Shown here piece after piece: positions 17,587 through 26,323 of a DNA stretch of 64,000 nt. The translations under genes and the position numbers were made by a program. Within the stretch, counting starts at the first letter, position 1. Every line of letters starts with the position of its first letter. The DNA comes from Vreelandella maris (GTDB lineage Bacteria; Pseudomonadota; Gammaproteobacteria; Pseudomonadales; Halomonadaceae): assembly GCF_013371085.1 (NCBI RefSeq), contig NZ_JABWCV010000001.1:1-64000 (forward strand), read 5' to 3'. The notes under the pieces were generated by a model that was given only the letters and a program-made list of their open reading frames with translations, did not search any database and had not been told where the DNA came from.

Positions 17587-18102
17587 GTGGAACTGCTTGA
17601 AAAGATTAGCGAGTATCTAAAAAAGCACGAACTCAAAATGGCCACGGCTGAATCGTGCACGGCGGGGTTAATTGTTTCAGAGCTAGCGGGCATACCGGGT
17701 AGCGGACAATCGATCGATTGTGGATTGGCTGTTTATTCACCCGAGGCCAAAAATCGCTATTTAGCCGTCAGTTTTGACACCATCGATACGTATGGCCTGA
17801 CTAGCGAAGTCACCTCACGCGAAATGGCGTTAGGCGCTTTAAACAATAACGATGCCAATGTTGCCATAGCGAACACCGGTATTGCGGGCCCAGAGCCCCA
17901 TGATGATATACCGGTGGGAACCGTTTGCTTTGCCTGGGCGTTTCGACATGCCCAAGAGGTATACATGGTAGTGGAGACGAAACGCTTTTCAGGTGATCGT
18001 AATGAGGTACGTCTTGCCGCTGCGCACTATGCGCTAGAAATGCTGCCAAAGCATCATGGTGATGTATTGGCAGGCAAAGCGCCCCGCGTTGATGAATCTT
18101 AA
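17587..18102 (+). CDS. pncC: nicotinamide-nucleotide amidohydrolase (CinA C-terminal family)
   Basis: A stand-alone CinA-C domain, 171 residues. The family deamidates NMN to nicotinate mononucleotide in pyridine nucleotide recycling. Motifs are ATAESCTAG at about 19-27, which includes the active-site Ser, SGQSIDCGLAVYS and NTGIAGPEP. It starts at GTG with AAGGAGA 6 bases upstream. NAD+ synthetase begins 40 bases downstream in the same direction, so the pair links NMN recycling to the last step of NAD synthesis. The Cys in SIDCG and the lack of the usual Gly-rich turn are mild deviations. Confidence 0.85.
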   Translation: MELLEKISEYLKKHELKMATAESCTAGLIVSELAGIPGSGQSIDCGLAVYSPEAKNRYLAVSFDTIDTYGLTSEVTSREMALGALNNNDANVAIANTGIAGPEPHDDIPVGTVCFAWAFRHAQEVYMVVETKRFSGDRNEVRLAAAHYALEMLPKHHGDVLAGKAPRVDES

Positions 18103-18142
18103 TGATGAAATCTCTATCCATAACCGGGAGGCAGGAAGCCCC

Positions 18143-18964
18143 ATGACTAACCAAGTAACTCAGCAGCGTATCCAGGCAGATTTGCAGGTAAAAGCATCGA
18201 TTGAGCCGCAGTATGAAATTGAGGCGCGCGTCGATTTTCTGTGCAGCCAGATGATAGAGACAGGACAGCACGCGCTTGTGTTGGGGATTAGCGGCGGGGT
18301 GGACTCCACCGTTGCTGGACGTTTAGCCCAACTGGCCGTCGAAAAGGCCCGCGAAAAGGGGGTTGAGGCACGCTTTTATGCCATCCGGCTGCCTTACGGC
18401 GAGCAGAAAGATGAGGATCACGCTCAACAGGCACTAACGTTTATTACCCCTGATGAAGTGCTTGATATCAATGTGAAGCCAGCCAGTGACGTCTTGCTAG
18501 CGTCCTTGGAGGAGGGTGGATTAACGTTTCAAGATGCCGCTCAACGCGACTTTGTATTAGGCAATATTAAGGCGCGTCAACGAATGGTGGCGCAGTACGC
18601 GGTTGCTGGCGCCAAGTCGGGTTTAGTGGTGGGGACCGACCAAGCAGCAGAAGCATTAATGGGCTTTTTCACCAAGTATGGTGATGGCGCCTGCGATCTG
18701 GTGCCGCTGACAGGGCTTACCAAAGGGCAGGTGAGAGAGGTCGGTGCTGCGTTAGGCGCGCCCGTTATACTGGTAGAGAAACAGCCCACTGCTGATTTAG
18801 AGTCGCTTAAACCTCAATTGGCTGACGAAGAGGCATTAGGCGTCACTTACACCGAAATCGATGCCTTTCTTACCGGTCAGCAGGTTAGCGAACAGGCCTA
18901 CACCACCATTACCAACACCTATCAACGCACCGATCATAAACGCCAGCTCCCCAGAACGCCGTAA
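18143..18964 (+). CDS. nadE: NH3-dependent NAD+ synthetase
   Basis: Converts nicotinate adenine dinucleotide, ATP and ammonia to NAD+. From the ATG at 18143 (AGGAAG site 7 bases upstream) it is 273 residues, close to E. coli NadE (about 275). The ATP-pyrophosphatase loop SGGVDST is at residues 50-56, followed by RLPYGEQKDE, VGTDQAAEALMGFFTKYGDG and the C-terminal TDHKRQLPRTP. No glutaminase domain is present, so free ammonia is the expected donor. An upstream in-frame start lies inside pncC and lacks a ribosome-binding site. Confidence 0.93.
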   Translation: MTNQVTQQRIQADLQVKASIEPQYEIEARVDFLCSQMIETGQHALVLGISGGVDSTVAGRLAQLAVEKAREKGVEARFYAIRLPYGEQKDEDHAQQALTFITPDEVLDINVKPASDVLLASLEEGGLTFQDAAQRDFVLGNIKARQRMVAQYAVAGAKSGLVVGTDQAAEALMGFFTKYGDGACDLVPLTGLTKGQVREVGAALGAPVILVEKQPTADLESLKPQLADEEALGVTYTEIDAFLTGQQVSEQAYTTITNTYQRTDHKRQLPRTP

Positions 18965-19053
18965 CGACATTTTCTATAAGCTCAACGCTAGCGCTAAACG
19001 CAGCGCCAATAGGTTGCTATGATGCCGCGACACTATTGGCTGTTGAGCTTGTT

Positions 19054-20199
19054 ATGCGTTTACTCCACACCGCTGATTGGCACCTGGGTCGGCTATTTCA
19101 CAACCTTTCGTTGCTGGAAGACCAGCGCCATGTGCTTAACCAGCTCATCGAAATAATTGACCGGGAAAACGTCGATGCGGTGCTGATTGCGGGCGATATC
19201 TACGACCGTTCGGTGCCGCCTTCGGCGGCGGTAACGCTGCTCGATGAGGTGCTGCATGCGCTATGCGAGGTGCGCAAGCTGCCGGTCATCATGATTTCAG
19301 GCAACCATGATGGCGCCGAGCGGTTGCGCTTTGGCGCGCGCCACCTGCGCCAAGCCGGGCTGCATATTCTCTCCGATTTAGCTGAGTTTGCCACGCCGGT
19401 TACGCTGACCATTGACGGCCTCGAAGTGGATATATTCGGCATTCCTTACGCCGACCCTGAGCATGTGCGCAGCCTGTTTAACGTGGAAGTGCGCGACTTT
19501 GACGGCGCCCATCGCTATTTGGTCGAGCAGATTAGCGAGCGCCGCCATGCAACACGCCCCTGCCTACTAATGAGCCACTGCTTTGTAGATGGCGGCAGCG
19601 CCTCCGACTCCGAGCGCCCGCTAACGTTAGGCGGTGCCGAAAGCGTGGCTTGGGAGCCTATGCAGGGCTTCGATTATGTGGCGCTTGGCCACCTGCACGG
19701 CCCGCAGTATCGCGGCGGTGAGCATATTCGCTATAGCGGCTCCTTGCTCAAGTACAGCTTTTCCGAAGCCAGCCAGAGCAAAGGCGTCACACTGGTGGAA
19801 GTAGGCGCGAGCGGGATAAAGCACATCGAACAGATTCCGCTAATACCCAGCCGTGAAGTGCGCGTATTAGAGGGTGAGATTGATGCGCTAATCGCCCAGG
19901 GAAGAACGGATGCACAAGCAGACGATTACCTGTTGGTGCGGTTGACCGATCGCCACGCCATCCTCGACCCCATGGGCAAACTGCGTGAGGTGTACCCCAA
20001 TGTGCTGCATCTGGAAAAGCCCGGCATGCTGGAAGCACGAGGCACTCAGCAACTTGACCGCGAGCGGTTACGCTTTGATGCCCTAGATATGTTTAGTGAC
20101 TTCTTCACTCAGACCAGCGGTGATGCCATGAGCGATAAGCAGGCTAGCGCCATGGCCGAGTTGATTAACCAGCTGCAGCGCGATGAGGCCCAAGAATGA
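19054..20199 (+). CDS. sbcD: exonuclease subunit SbcD
   Basis: The Mre11-type nuclease of the SbcCD complex, which cuts hairpins and protein-blocked DNA ends. At 381 residues it has the calcineurin-like phosphoesterase motifs D8-x-H10, GD..D at 47-51 and GNHD at 83-86, followed by SHCFVDGG and GHLHGPQ, together forming the two-metal site. The ATG at 19054 is used because it places the first motif at the usual distance. An upstream TTG is less likely. It overlaps sbcC by 4 bases. Confidence 0.93.
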   Translation: MRLLHTADWHLGRLFHNLSLLEDQRHVLNQLIEIIDRENVDAVLIAGDIYDRSVPPSAAVTLLDEVLHALCEVRKLPVIMISGNHDGAERLRFGARHLRQAGLHILSDLAEFATPVTLTIDGLEVDIFGIPYADPEHVRSLFNVEVRDFDGAHRYLVEQISERRHATRPCLLMSHCFVDGGSASDSERPLTLGGAESVAWEPMQGFDYVALGHLHGPQYRGGEHIRYSGSLLKYSFSEASQSKGVTLVEVGASGIKHIEQIPLIPSREVRVLEGEIDALIAQGRTDAQADDYLLVRLTDRHAILDPMGKLREVYPNVLHLEKPGMLEARGTQQLDRERLRFDALDMFSDFFTQTSGDAMSDKQASAMAELINQLQRDEAQE

Positions 20200-23100
20200 C
20201 GCCGTTAACCCTTACCATGCAGGCGTTCGGCCCCTTTGCAGGTTCAGAAAACATCGATTTCACTGCGTTAGGAAGAAGCCCGCTATTTCTGATTAATGGC
20301 CCAACAGGCGCGGGCAAAAGTTCGATTCTGGATGCGTTATGTTTTGCGCTCTATGGCCAAACGACGGGTAACGAGCGTGAACCTTCTCAGATGCGCTGCG
20401 ACCAAGCGAACGCCACGCTGCTAACGGAAGTTACGCTTGATTTTCGCTTGCGCGGGGCGGATTACCGGGTACGCCGCGTGCCGCAGCAAGAGCGCCCCAA
20501 GGCACGTGGCGAAGGCACCACCACCCATAACGCGGAAGCGCAGCTATGGCGCTTAAACGCGGATGGCGAGGTAGAGACTTGCTTGGTGGCGCGCAAAGTC
20601 AACGATGCCACCGCTGAGCTGCAAACCTTGATAGGCCTGGATGCCAACCAGTTTCGCCAAGTGATGGTGCTGCCCCAAGGCAAGTTTCGCGAATTGCTGA
20701 TCGCTGACTCCAAAAAGCGCGAGGAGATTTTTTCCCAGCTGTTTCAAACGCAAATCTTTCAGCGTATTGAAGAGCGTTTGCGCCTTCAGGCCAATCAAAT
20801 TGAACGGGAAGTGAAAGAGCATCGCCAACATATCAGCGGCATTCTCGCCGGTGGTGAGCTGGAGAGTGAAGCGGCTTTAGAGCAAGAGCTTGCAGCGTTG
20901 ACGCCCCAGGTCGAGCAAGCGCGAAAGAACTTCGAAACCGCCCAACTGCAGCGACGTAAAGCCGAAAAACAGCGTGATGATGCCCAGGCACTTCAGCGTC
21001 AGTTTGAAGCGCGGGATAGCTTGGCGGCTGAAAAAACGCGCCATCTTGAACAGCAAAGCCAGGTCATCAGCATCCAGGGCCATTTGACCCAAAGTCAACA
21101 CGCACAGGCGTTGCGCCCCCAGCGTACGGCGTTAACTCAAGCGCAGCAGGCACTAAGCACCGCGCACGCGGAACAGCAGCAGGCAGACGCCGCACTGAGC
21201 AGCCAGCGCACTAGCGCGGAGCAGGCGCAGCGTGCATTTGAGGCGGCCCGCGAGCGTCAGGCAGGGCTCCCTGAGCTGCGCGAGCGTCATCGCCAGTTGA
21301 GCGAGTTTATTCACAAAGGCCAACAATTAAGCGAACTACAGGCGCGATACCAAACGGCACAGGCCGCTTGGCAACAAGCTGACGGTGCCCTCAAACGCGA
21401 TGAGGCGCAACTGGACACCATTCGCCAACAGGGCGAGGCGGCAGGCGTTAATCTCGAACGGTTACAGACGGAACGCCAGCAGCTGGCCAGCGCCCCTGTC
21501 GAGCTACATCGCTATGAAACGCTGCTAACCCAGCGTAAAGAGCTGGATGCGCTAACCGATCAGGGACGCGAGCTCACCACGCAACAACAGCAGGCAACGG
21601 CAGCACTAGACCAGCGGCGCAGTGAGTCAGAGCAGGCGGAACGCTTCGCTACCGAGCAGGAGATGCGGTGGCATCAAGGGCAGGCCGCGCTGTTAGCGCT
21701 CACTCTTGAGGATAATGCCCCTTGCCCTGTCTGCGGCAGCCTGGCGCATCCGACCCCGGCCGTTAATAATGCAGACATCGTCACCAAAGAGCAGGTGGAA
21801 GACGCTCGCGCCGCCCAGGCGCAGGCCCGTCAATCTTTCCAGGGCGCTGAACGCCACCACCAGCAGCTAGCGCAGCAGATAAACTACCACAGCGAGCAAG
21901 TACAGCGACTCAATCAGCAGTTAGGCGAGTGGGCTAGCCAACCGCTGAATGAGCTACAAAAAACCTGCGATGAGTTGCATCGCCAGGTCTCTCGGCAGGC
22001 AAGCGTTGAGCGCGAGATTAGCCAACAAATCACCGCCCGTGATGCGTTAAGGCGTGAGTGGGGCGCACTGGATAAACAGCTTAAAGCCCAGCGGCCTGCG
22101 GTTGAAAAAGCCAAAGAGGACGCGTTAAGGCTAGAAAGCCAGCGCGATCAGTTGAGTCAGTCGCTGCCTGACGACGCTCGTGATCCTGCCGCAATGCAAA
22201 AAACGCTCACGGAACTCAAGCGCCAAGTTACCCAAATTGAACAAGCCTGGGATAGTGCTCAGCTGGCGCTGACGAACAGCCAAACCCAACTGGCGCGAGC
22301 GGAAGAGCAGCTAAGGGGAACCAGCGAGCGAGTCGAGCAGGCTAAACAAACACTTGAACAGACCCAAGTAGAGTGGCAGTCAGCGCTTCAGGCCAGCCCC
22401 TTTGAGGATGAGGCCGCCTTTCAGGCAGCCCAGTTGGATGATGCTCAGCGTCAGGAGCTCATTCGCCAGGTAGAAACGTACCAGCGCCGTTTGGCCGAAT
22501 TAGAAGGGGCGCTGCAGAATTACCACGCTCAACTGGCTGAAAAAACGCCCCCCGATTTGGCTGCGCTTTCTAGTCAAACCGAGGCCGCCCAAGCGGAAGA
22601 AAACTCCCAGCTAGAGGCGTGGCGGACGCTGGATGGACGCTTAACCACACTGCATGGCATCCGCCAAAAACTGGCCAAGGCTCACATGGCTCAGGCTGAA
22701 CTTGAAGCCCAGTATCAGGTGTGGGGCACGCTAAGCGAAGTCGCTAACGGTCGCACCGGGCATCGCATTAGCCTGCAACGCTTCGTGCTCGGCGTGCTGC
22801 TGGATGACGTACTGATTCAGGCTTCTGAACGGCTAGTACGCATGAGCCGCGGGCGTTATCAGTTGGTGCGCCGCGAGGATCCCACTAAGGGCAATAAAGC
22901 GTCAGGCCTTGAGCTAGATGTGGCTGACACTTACACCGGCAAGAACCGTTCGGTAGCCACGCTTTCCGGCGGGGAGTCTTTCATGGCTGCGCTGTCGTTA
23001 GCGTTGGGTCTTTCGGATGTGGTGCAGGCTTACGCTGGCGGTATTCAACTGGATACGCTATTTATCGATGAAGGGTTTGGTAGCCTCGATCAAGATGCTC

Positions 23101-23261
23101 TGGATCAAGCCATAAATATGCTGAGCGAACTGCAAATGGGCGGGCGTATGATTGGGGTGATTTCCCATGTCATCGAGCTCAAAGAGCAAATGCCCATCCG
23201 TATAGAGGTGAGCGCGAGCCGGCACGGGAGCTCGGTGGAAGTGAAGGGCGCACTTCTTTAA
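20196..23261 (+). CDS. sbcC: exonuclease subunit SbcC (Rad50-like SMC ATPase)
   Basis: A 1021-residue ATPase partner of SbcD. Walker A (NGPTGAGKSS) is at about 34-43. Long Gln/Ala/Glu-rich coiled coils run from about 200 to 860 and are broken in the middle by the zinc hook CPVCG at 510-514. The ABC signature LSGGE is at 923-927, followed by Walker B in TLFIDEGFGSLD. The coding region overlaps sbcD by 4 bases (ATGA), giving coupled translation. It is complete and normal for the family. Confidence 0.94.
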   Translation: MTPLTLTMQAFGPFAGSENIDFTALGRSPLFLINGPTGAGKSSILDALCFALYGQTTGNEREPSQMRCDQANATLLTEVTLDFRLRGADYRVRRVPQQERPKARGEGTTTHNAEAQLWRLNADGEVETCLVARKVNDATAELQTLIGLDANQFRQVMVLPQGKFRELLIADSKKREEIFSQLFQTQIFQRIEERLRLQANQIEREVKEHRQHISGILAGGELESEAALEQELAALTPQVEQARKNFETAQLQRRKAEKQRDDAQALQRQFEARDSLAAEKTRHLEQQSQVISIQGHLTQSQHAQALRPQRTALTQAQQALSTAHAEQQQADAALSSQRTSAEQAQRAFEAARERQAGLPELRERHRQLSEFIHKGQQLSELQARYQTAQAAWQQADGALKRDEAQLDTIRQQGEAAGVNLERLQTERQQLASAPVELHRYETLLTQRKELDALTDQGRELTTQQQQATAALDQRRSESEQAERFATEQEMRWHQGQAALLALTLEDNAPCPVCGSLAHPTPAVNNADIVTKEQVEDARAAQAQARQSFQGAERHHQQLAQQINYHSEQVQRLNQQLGEWASQPLNELQKTCDELHRQVSRQASVEREISQQITARDALRREWGALDKQLKAQRPAVEKAKEDALRLESQRDQLSQSLPDDARDPAAMQKTLTELKRQVTQIEQAWDSAQLALTNSQTQLARAEEQLRGTSERVEQAKQTLEQTQVEWQSALQASPFEDEAAFQAAQLDDAQRQELIRQVETYQRRLAELEGALQNYHAQLAEKTPPDLAALSSQTEAAQAEENSQLEAWRTLDGRLTTLHGIRQKLAKAHMAQAELEAQYQVWGTLSEVANGRTGHRISLQRFVLGVLLDDVLIQASERLVRMSRGRYQLVRREDPTKGNKASGLELDVADTYTGKNRSVATLSGGESFMAALSLALGLSDVVQAYAGGIQLDTLFIDEGFGSLDQDALDQAINMLSELQMGGRMIGVISHVIELKEQMPIRIEVSASRHGSSVEVKGALL

Positions 23262-23270
23262 TTTCTAAGG

Positions 23271-23311
23271 TATTTAAAGACTCAGGCATTTAAAGGCTAT
23301 GACATTTAAAG
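23271..23311 (+). repeat. three copies of YATTTAAAG at 16-base spacing
   Basis: TATTTAAAG (23271), CATTTAAAG (23287) and CATTTAAAG (23303) recur exactly every 16 bases between sbcC and the DUF533 gene. This may be a small local duplication or a cluster of binding sites. Confidence 0.5.
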
Positions 23312-23414
23312 CCCAAGCCAGCGTTAGTTCATGCTGCGTTCATATAGAATGATTTATAAAGTGTGTTAATCGACAAACGAGCTCTAAAGATAATATCGAC
23401 TTAGGAGTGCAAGG

Positions 23415-24158
23415 ATGAACGCAAGCAAGATTTTACAGCAGCTGATGCAGCAAGCCGGCGGCAGCCAGAAGGGCGGCAGTAGCAGCGGTGTCGATGTTAA
23501 AGGCATGCTGAGTGGGCTTTCTAAGCAATTAGGCGGCGGTAGCAGTGGCCAAGGAAGCGGCTCTTCTAGCGGCTTCGATGTTAAAAGCCTGCTCGGTGGC
23601 GGCGCCATGGGCATGTTAGTAGGCTCTAAGCGCGGCCGCAGCATGGGTGGCAAAGCGCTTAAATATGGCGCCATTGCCGGGGTAGGCATGCTGGCGTGGA
23701 AAGCTTGGCAAAGCTCTCAGGCGGCAAAAAATGACAGTGGTCAGCAAAATACTGCTCAGAATGCCTCAGAGGGTGAACGGGTTGAAGTCCTCAGCGGTGA
23801 GATCCAAGAGCGTCGCAGCCTGGAGCTACTGCAGGCAATGATTTTGGCGGCACGTGCCGACGGTCACATTGATGAGCAGGAACAGGCGTTGATTACCGAG
23901 CAGATCGATGCCTTAGGTGCCGATCAAGAGATGCATAACTGGGTAGAGCAGCAGTTAAAAGCACCGCTGGATGCACAGGCGCTGGCTCGTGAGGCAGATT
24001 CCCCTCAGGCGGCACGCGAGATGTACCTGATTAGTGTGGCAGTGACCGACGATCAAAACCCTATGGAACGCGCTTGGCTGGACCAGTTGGCCAGTGCCCT
24101 TAACTTACCCACAGAGATGACGGCCGAACTGGAGCGTCAAGCTAAGCAGGCGGGTTAA
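23415..24158 (+). CDS. DUF533 / TerB-like protein (YebE family)
   Basis: A 247-residue protein. The N-terminal 60 residues are Gly/Ser-rich with an internal duplication (SSSGVDVKGML and SSSGFDVKSLL). A Gly/Ala-rich hydrophobic stretch at about 75-98 may insert in the membrane. Residues about 130-245 are all-helical with AMILAARADGHIDEQEQALI, the TerB/DUF533 acidic metal-site-like motif. The ATG has GGAG 7 bases upstream. The next gene (pgpA) begins on the last base of the stop codon. The biochemical role of the family is not established. Confidence 0.8.
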   Translation: MNASKILQQLMQQAGGSQKGGSSSGVDVKGMLSGLSKQLGGGSSGQGSGSSSGFDVKSLLGGGAMGMLVGSKRGRSMGGKALKYGAIAGVGMLAWKAWQSSQAAKNDSGQQNTAQNASEGERVEVLSGEIQERRSLELLQAMILAARADGHIDEQEQALITEQIDALGADQEMHNWVEQQLKAPLDAQALAREADSPQAAREMYLISVAVTDDQNPMERAWLDQLASALNLPTEMTAELERQAKQAG

Positions 24159-24646
24159 TGCTGGATACGTTTAATTTTTGGTTAGCGACGGGCTTTGGAC
24201 TAGGGCTAGCGCCGATTGCACCCGGTACGTTTGGCTCTCTGTTGGGGATTCCCTTGGCGTGGTGGTTATTGAGCCGCCCATTGGGCCAGCAAGGGATCGT
24301 TATGGCGGTTCTGTTGGTGCTGGCAGTGCCGGTTTGCCACGTTGCTGCCTGGCATTATGATGGGTTGGATCATGGCAGTATTGTCGCCGACGAGTATGTA
24401 GCCTTTCCGCTTGCGGTTATTGGTTTAGCGGCAGCGCGCCATCCCTTGGTAATCGCGCTCGGGTTTGGTGTTTACCGCTTCTTTGATGCGTTAAAACCAC
24501 CGCCGATTCATCTAACTGAGTTTGTGCATGGCGGTTTTGGCATTGTGCTGGATGATGTCATTGCCGCACTGGTGACTTGGGTGGTGATGGCGATAGGCAT
24601 AAAGCTATGGCAGCGCCGAGCGTCTGAACAACATTTAAGCTCTTAA
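24158..24646 (+). CDS. pgpA: phosphatidylglycerophosphatase A
   Basis: Dephosphorylates phosphatidylglycerophosphate to phosphatidylglycerol in the inner membrane. At 162 residues it shows all family blocks: GLGLAPIAPGTFGSLLG at 14-30, DHGSIVADEYVAF with the catalytic acidic pair, and RFFDALKPPPI. About four membrane helices are predicted. It shares one base with the preceding gene (TAATG), implying translational coupling with the DUF533 protein. The last codons lie in a 13-bp tandem duplication. Confidence 0.9.
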   Translation: MLDTFNFWLATGFGLGLAPIAPGTFGSLLGIPLAWWLLSRPLGQQGIVMAVLLVLAVPVCHVAAWHYDGLDHGSIVADEYVAFPLAVIGLAAARHPLVIALGFGVYRFFDALKPPPIHLTEFVHGGFGIVLDDVIAALVTWVVMAIGIKLWQRRASEQHLSS

Positions 24647-24661
24647 TCTAAGCTCTTAATC
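24636..24661 (+). repeat. 13-bp tandem duplication across the pgpA stop codon
   Basis: TAAGCTCTTAATC occurs twice back to back (24636-24648 and 24649-24661). The pgpA stop lies in the first copy, so the second is non-coding. It looks like a recent slippage duplication. Confidence 0.75.
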
Positions 24662-24675
24662 ATACGCGCAAAAAA

Positions 24676-24716
24676 AACGCCGCAGGCCTGATGAAGGCCT
24701 GCGGCGTTAGTTTTTT
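24676..24716. terminator. strong bidirectional terminator
   Basis: A 14-bp perfect stem (AACGCCGCAGGCCT / AGGCCTGCGGCGTT) with a 5-base loop, preceded by a run of A and followed by AG and six T. It lies between convergent pgpA and the aldehyde dehydrogenase gene and can serve both. Confidence 0.9.
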
Positions 24717-24739
24717 ACAACTCACAACTCACAACTCAC
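24717..24739 (+). repeat. 7-bp tandem repeat, three copies
   Basis: ACAACTC occurs three times in tandem directly after the T run of the bidirectional terminator, with a partial fourth copy. Confidence 0.7.
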
Positions 24740-24766
24740 TGCATGTAGTTGCGGTTGCTCACCGTA

Positions 24767-26149
24767 TTACTCTTGAACGACGATAACTGATTTGGCATTA
24801 ACGAACTCAAGCATGCCAAAGCCGCCGTGTTCACGGCCGTAACCGGAGTCTTTAACACCACCAAAGGGCATCTCCGGTGTGGCGACACCAAAGCCGTTAA
24901 TAAACACCATGCCAGTATCGAAGTACTTGCTGGCAAGCTCGGTCGCGCGCTTAACATCTTTAGAGATGATGCCGCCGCCCAGGCCGTAACGGCTGTCGTT
25001 GGCGATACGCATCGCATCTTCATCGTCTTTGGCACGAATCAGCGCGGCAACCGGGCCAAACAGTTCATCGTCGTATGCTGGCTGACCGGGGGTCACGTTA
25101 TCCAGCACGGTGACCGGGTAAAATGCGCCTTTACCGGATGGCTTTTCACCACCACAGAGAATCTTCGCGCCTTTGCGAACGCTCTCTTCCACTTGGTCGT
25201 GAAGACCGTCGCGCAGGTCAACGCGAGCCATGGGGCCAAGGTCGCTACCTTCTTGTGTCGGGTCACCGGCCTTTAACGACTGCATGCGTTCTACGTAGCG
25301 CTCTTTAAACGCTTCATAGTTCTTTTCAGTCACTACAAAACGCTTGGCTGCCACGCAGGTCTGACCGCCGTTGTAGACACGCCCCTGAACGCAGGTGTCG
25401 ATCGCCACATCCATGTCGGCATCATCAAGCACAAGGTAGGCATCGTTAGAGCCCAGCTCAAGCACAGTCTTTTTGAGGTGCTCAGCGGCTTTAGCGGCCA
25501 CTTTACGACCCGCGCCGTCGCTGCCTGTCAAAGTGACGCCGCGTACTGCAGAGTGAGCGATGACTTCATCGGAAGTGTCATGAGAGATCACGAGTGTGCG
25601 GAAAACATTCTCGGGAAGTCCCGCTTCACGATAGATTTTTTCCAACAGCAGGCCGCTACCCGTCACGTTTTCTGCGTGCTTCAGCAGGACGCCGTTACCC
25701 GCCATGATATTGGCGATAGAGTAGCGAACGACTTGATAAGCGGGGAAGTTCCAGGGCTGGATGCCGTAAATGACGCCCATGGGTGAATAGGTCACAAAGC
25801 CACGCTCACCATTACCCGGCTGACGCTCTTCATCGGCTAGCTTCTTAGGGCCGTGTTCTGCGGTGTAGTCACAAATAGCGGTACACAAATCGACTTCTTG
25901 GCGCGCTTGAGAAGGCAGTTTGCCCATCTCTTTGACCATAAGGTCGGCAAGCTCTTCTTTGTGCGCTTGCATCGCTTGGCCAATCGCCTTCACCGTTTTG
26001 GCGCGGCTTTCGAGTGACTCCAGGCGCCAATCGAGAAAAGCATCGTAGCAGGCATCGACTACTTCCTTGGCTTCAGCACTGCTCATAAGTGCGTAAGTAT
26101 CGAGTGCTTCACCGTTAGTCGGGTTAATCGTCGTGATGCTGTTGCTCAT
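24767..26149 (-). CDS. NAD(P)-dependent succinate-semialdehyde dehydrogenase
   Basis: A 460-residue aldehyde dehydrogenase resembling the Sad/YneI type, oxidising succinate semialdehyde to succinate. Catalytic Cys265 lies in GGQTCVAAKR and the general base Glu231 in LELGSNDAY. QPWNFPAY at about 131-138 and the C-terminal MPFGGVKDSGYGREHG are typical. The start has AGGAGA upstream. No gabT or gabP is adjacent, so the physiological aldehyde is uncertain. It ends next to a bidirectional terminator and is probably monocistronic. Confidence 0.87.
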   Translation of the reverse strand: MSNSITTINPTNGEALDTYALMSSAEAKEVVDACYDAFLDWRLESLESRAKTVKAIGQAMQAHKEELADLMVKEMGKLPSQARQEVDLCTAICDYTAEHGPKKLADEERQPGNGERGFVTYSPMGVIYGIQPWNFPAYQVVRYSIANIMAGNGVLLKHAENVTGSGLLLEKIYREAGLPENVFRTLVISHDTSDEVIAHSAVRGVTLTGSDGAGRKVAAKAAEHLKKTVLELGSNDAYLVLDDADMDVAIDTCVQGRVYNGGQTCVAAKRFVVTEKNYEAFKERYVERMQSLKAGDPTQEGSDLGPMARVDLRDGLHDQVEESVRKGAKILCGGEKPSGKGAFYPVTVLDNVTPGQPAYDDELFGPVAALIRAKDDEDAMRIANDSRYGLGGGIISKDVKRATELASKYFDTGMVFINGFGVATPEMPFGGVKDSGYGREHGGFGMLEFVNAKSVIVVQE

Positions 26150-26186
26150 AAGATCTCCTATCTATAGATCAACGTGTTGGTCATGA

Positions 26187-26203
26187 CGTCCAGCTCCTGG
26201 ACG
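26187..26203 (-). promoter_or_regulatory. short inverted repeat in the leader of the aldehyde dehydrogenase gene
   Basis: A perfect 7-3-7 inverted repeat (CGTCCAG, 3 bases, CTGGACG) 38 bases before the start codon. It could be an operator or a leader hairpin. No T run follows. Confidence 0.3.
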
Positions 26204-26323
26204 CTTAATCAACCGGTCTATTTCTAATGCAGGACCACTCTAGTACAAACTGAGCGCCTCTGCATAATAGAGGTACTCAGTGTGGGGCATTGATTTAGTC
26301 AATCAGTTCACTATTAATGCTTT

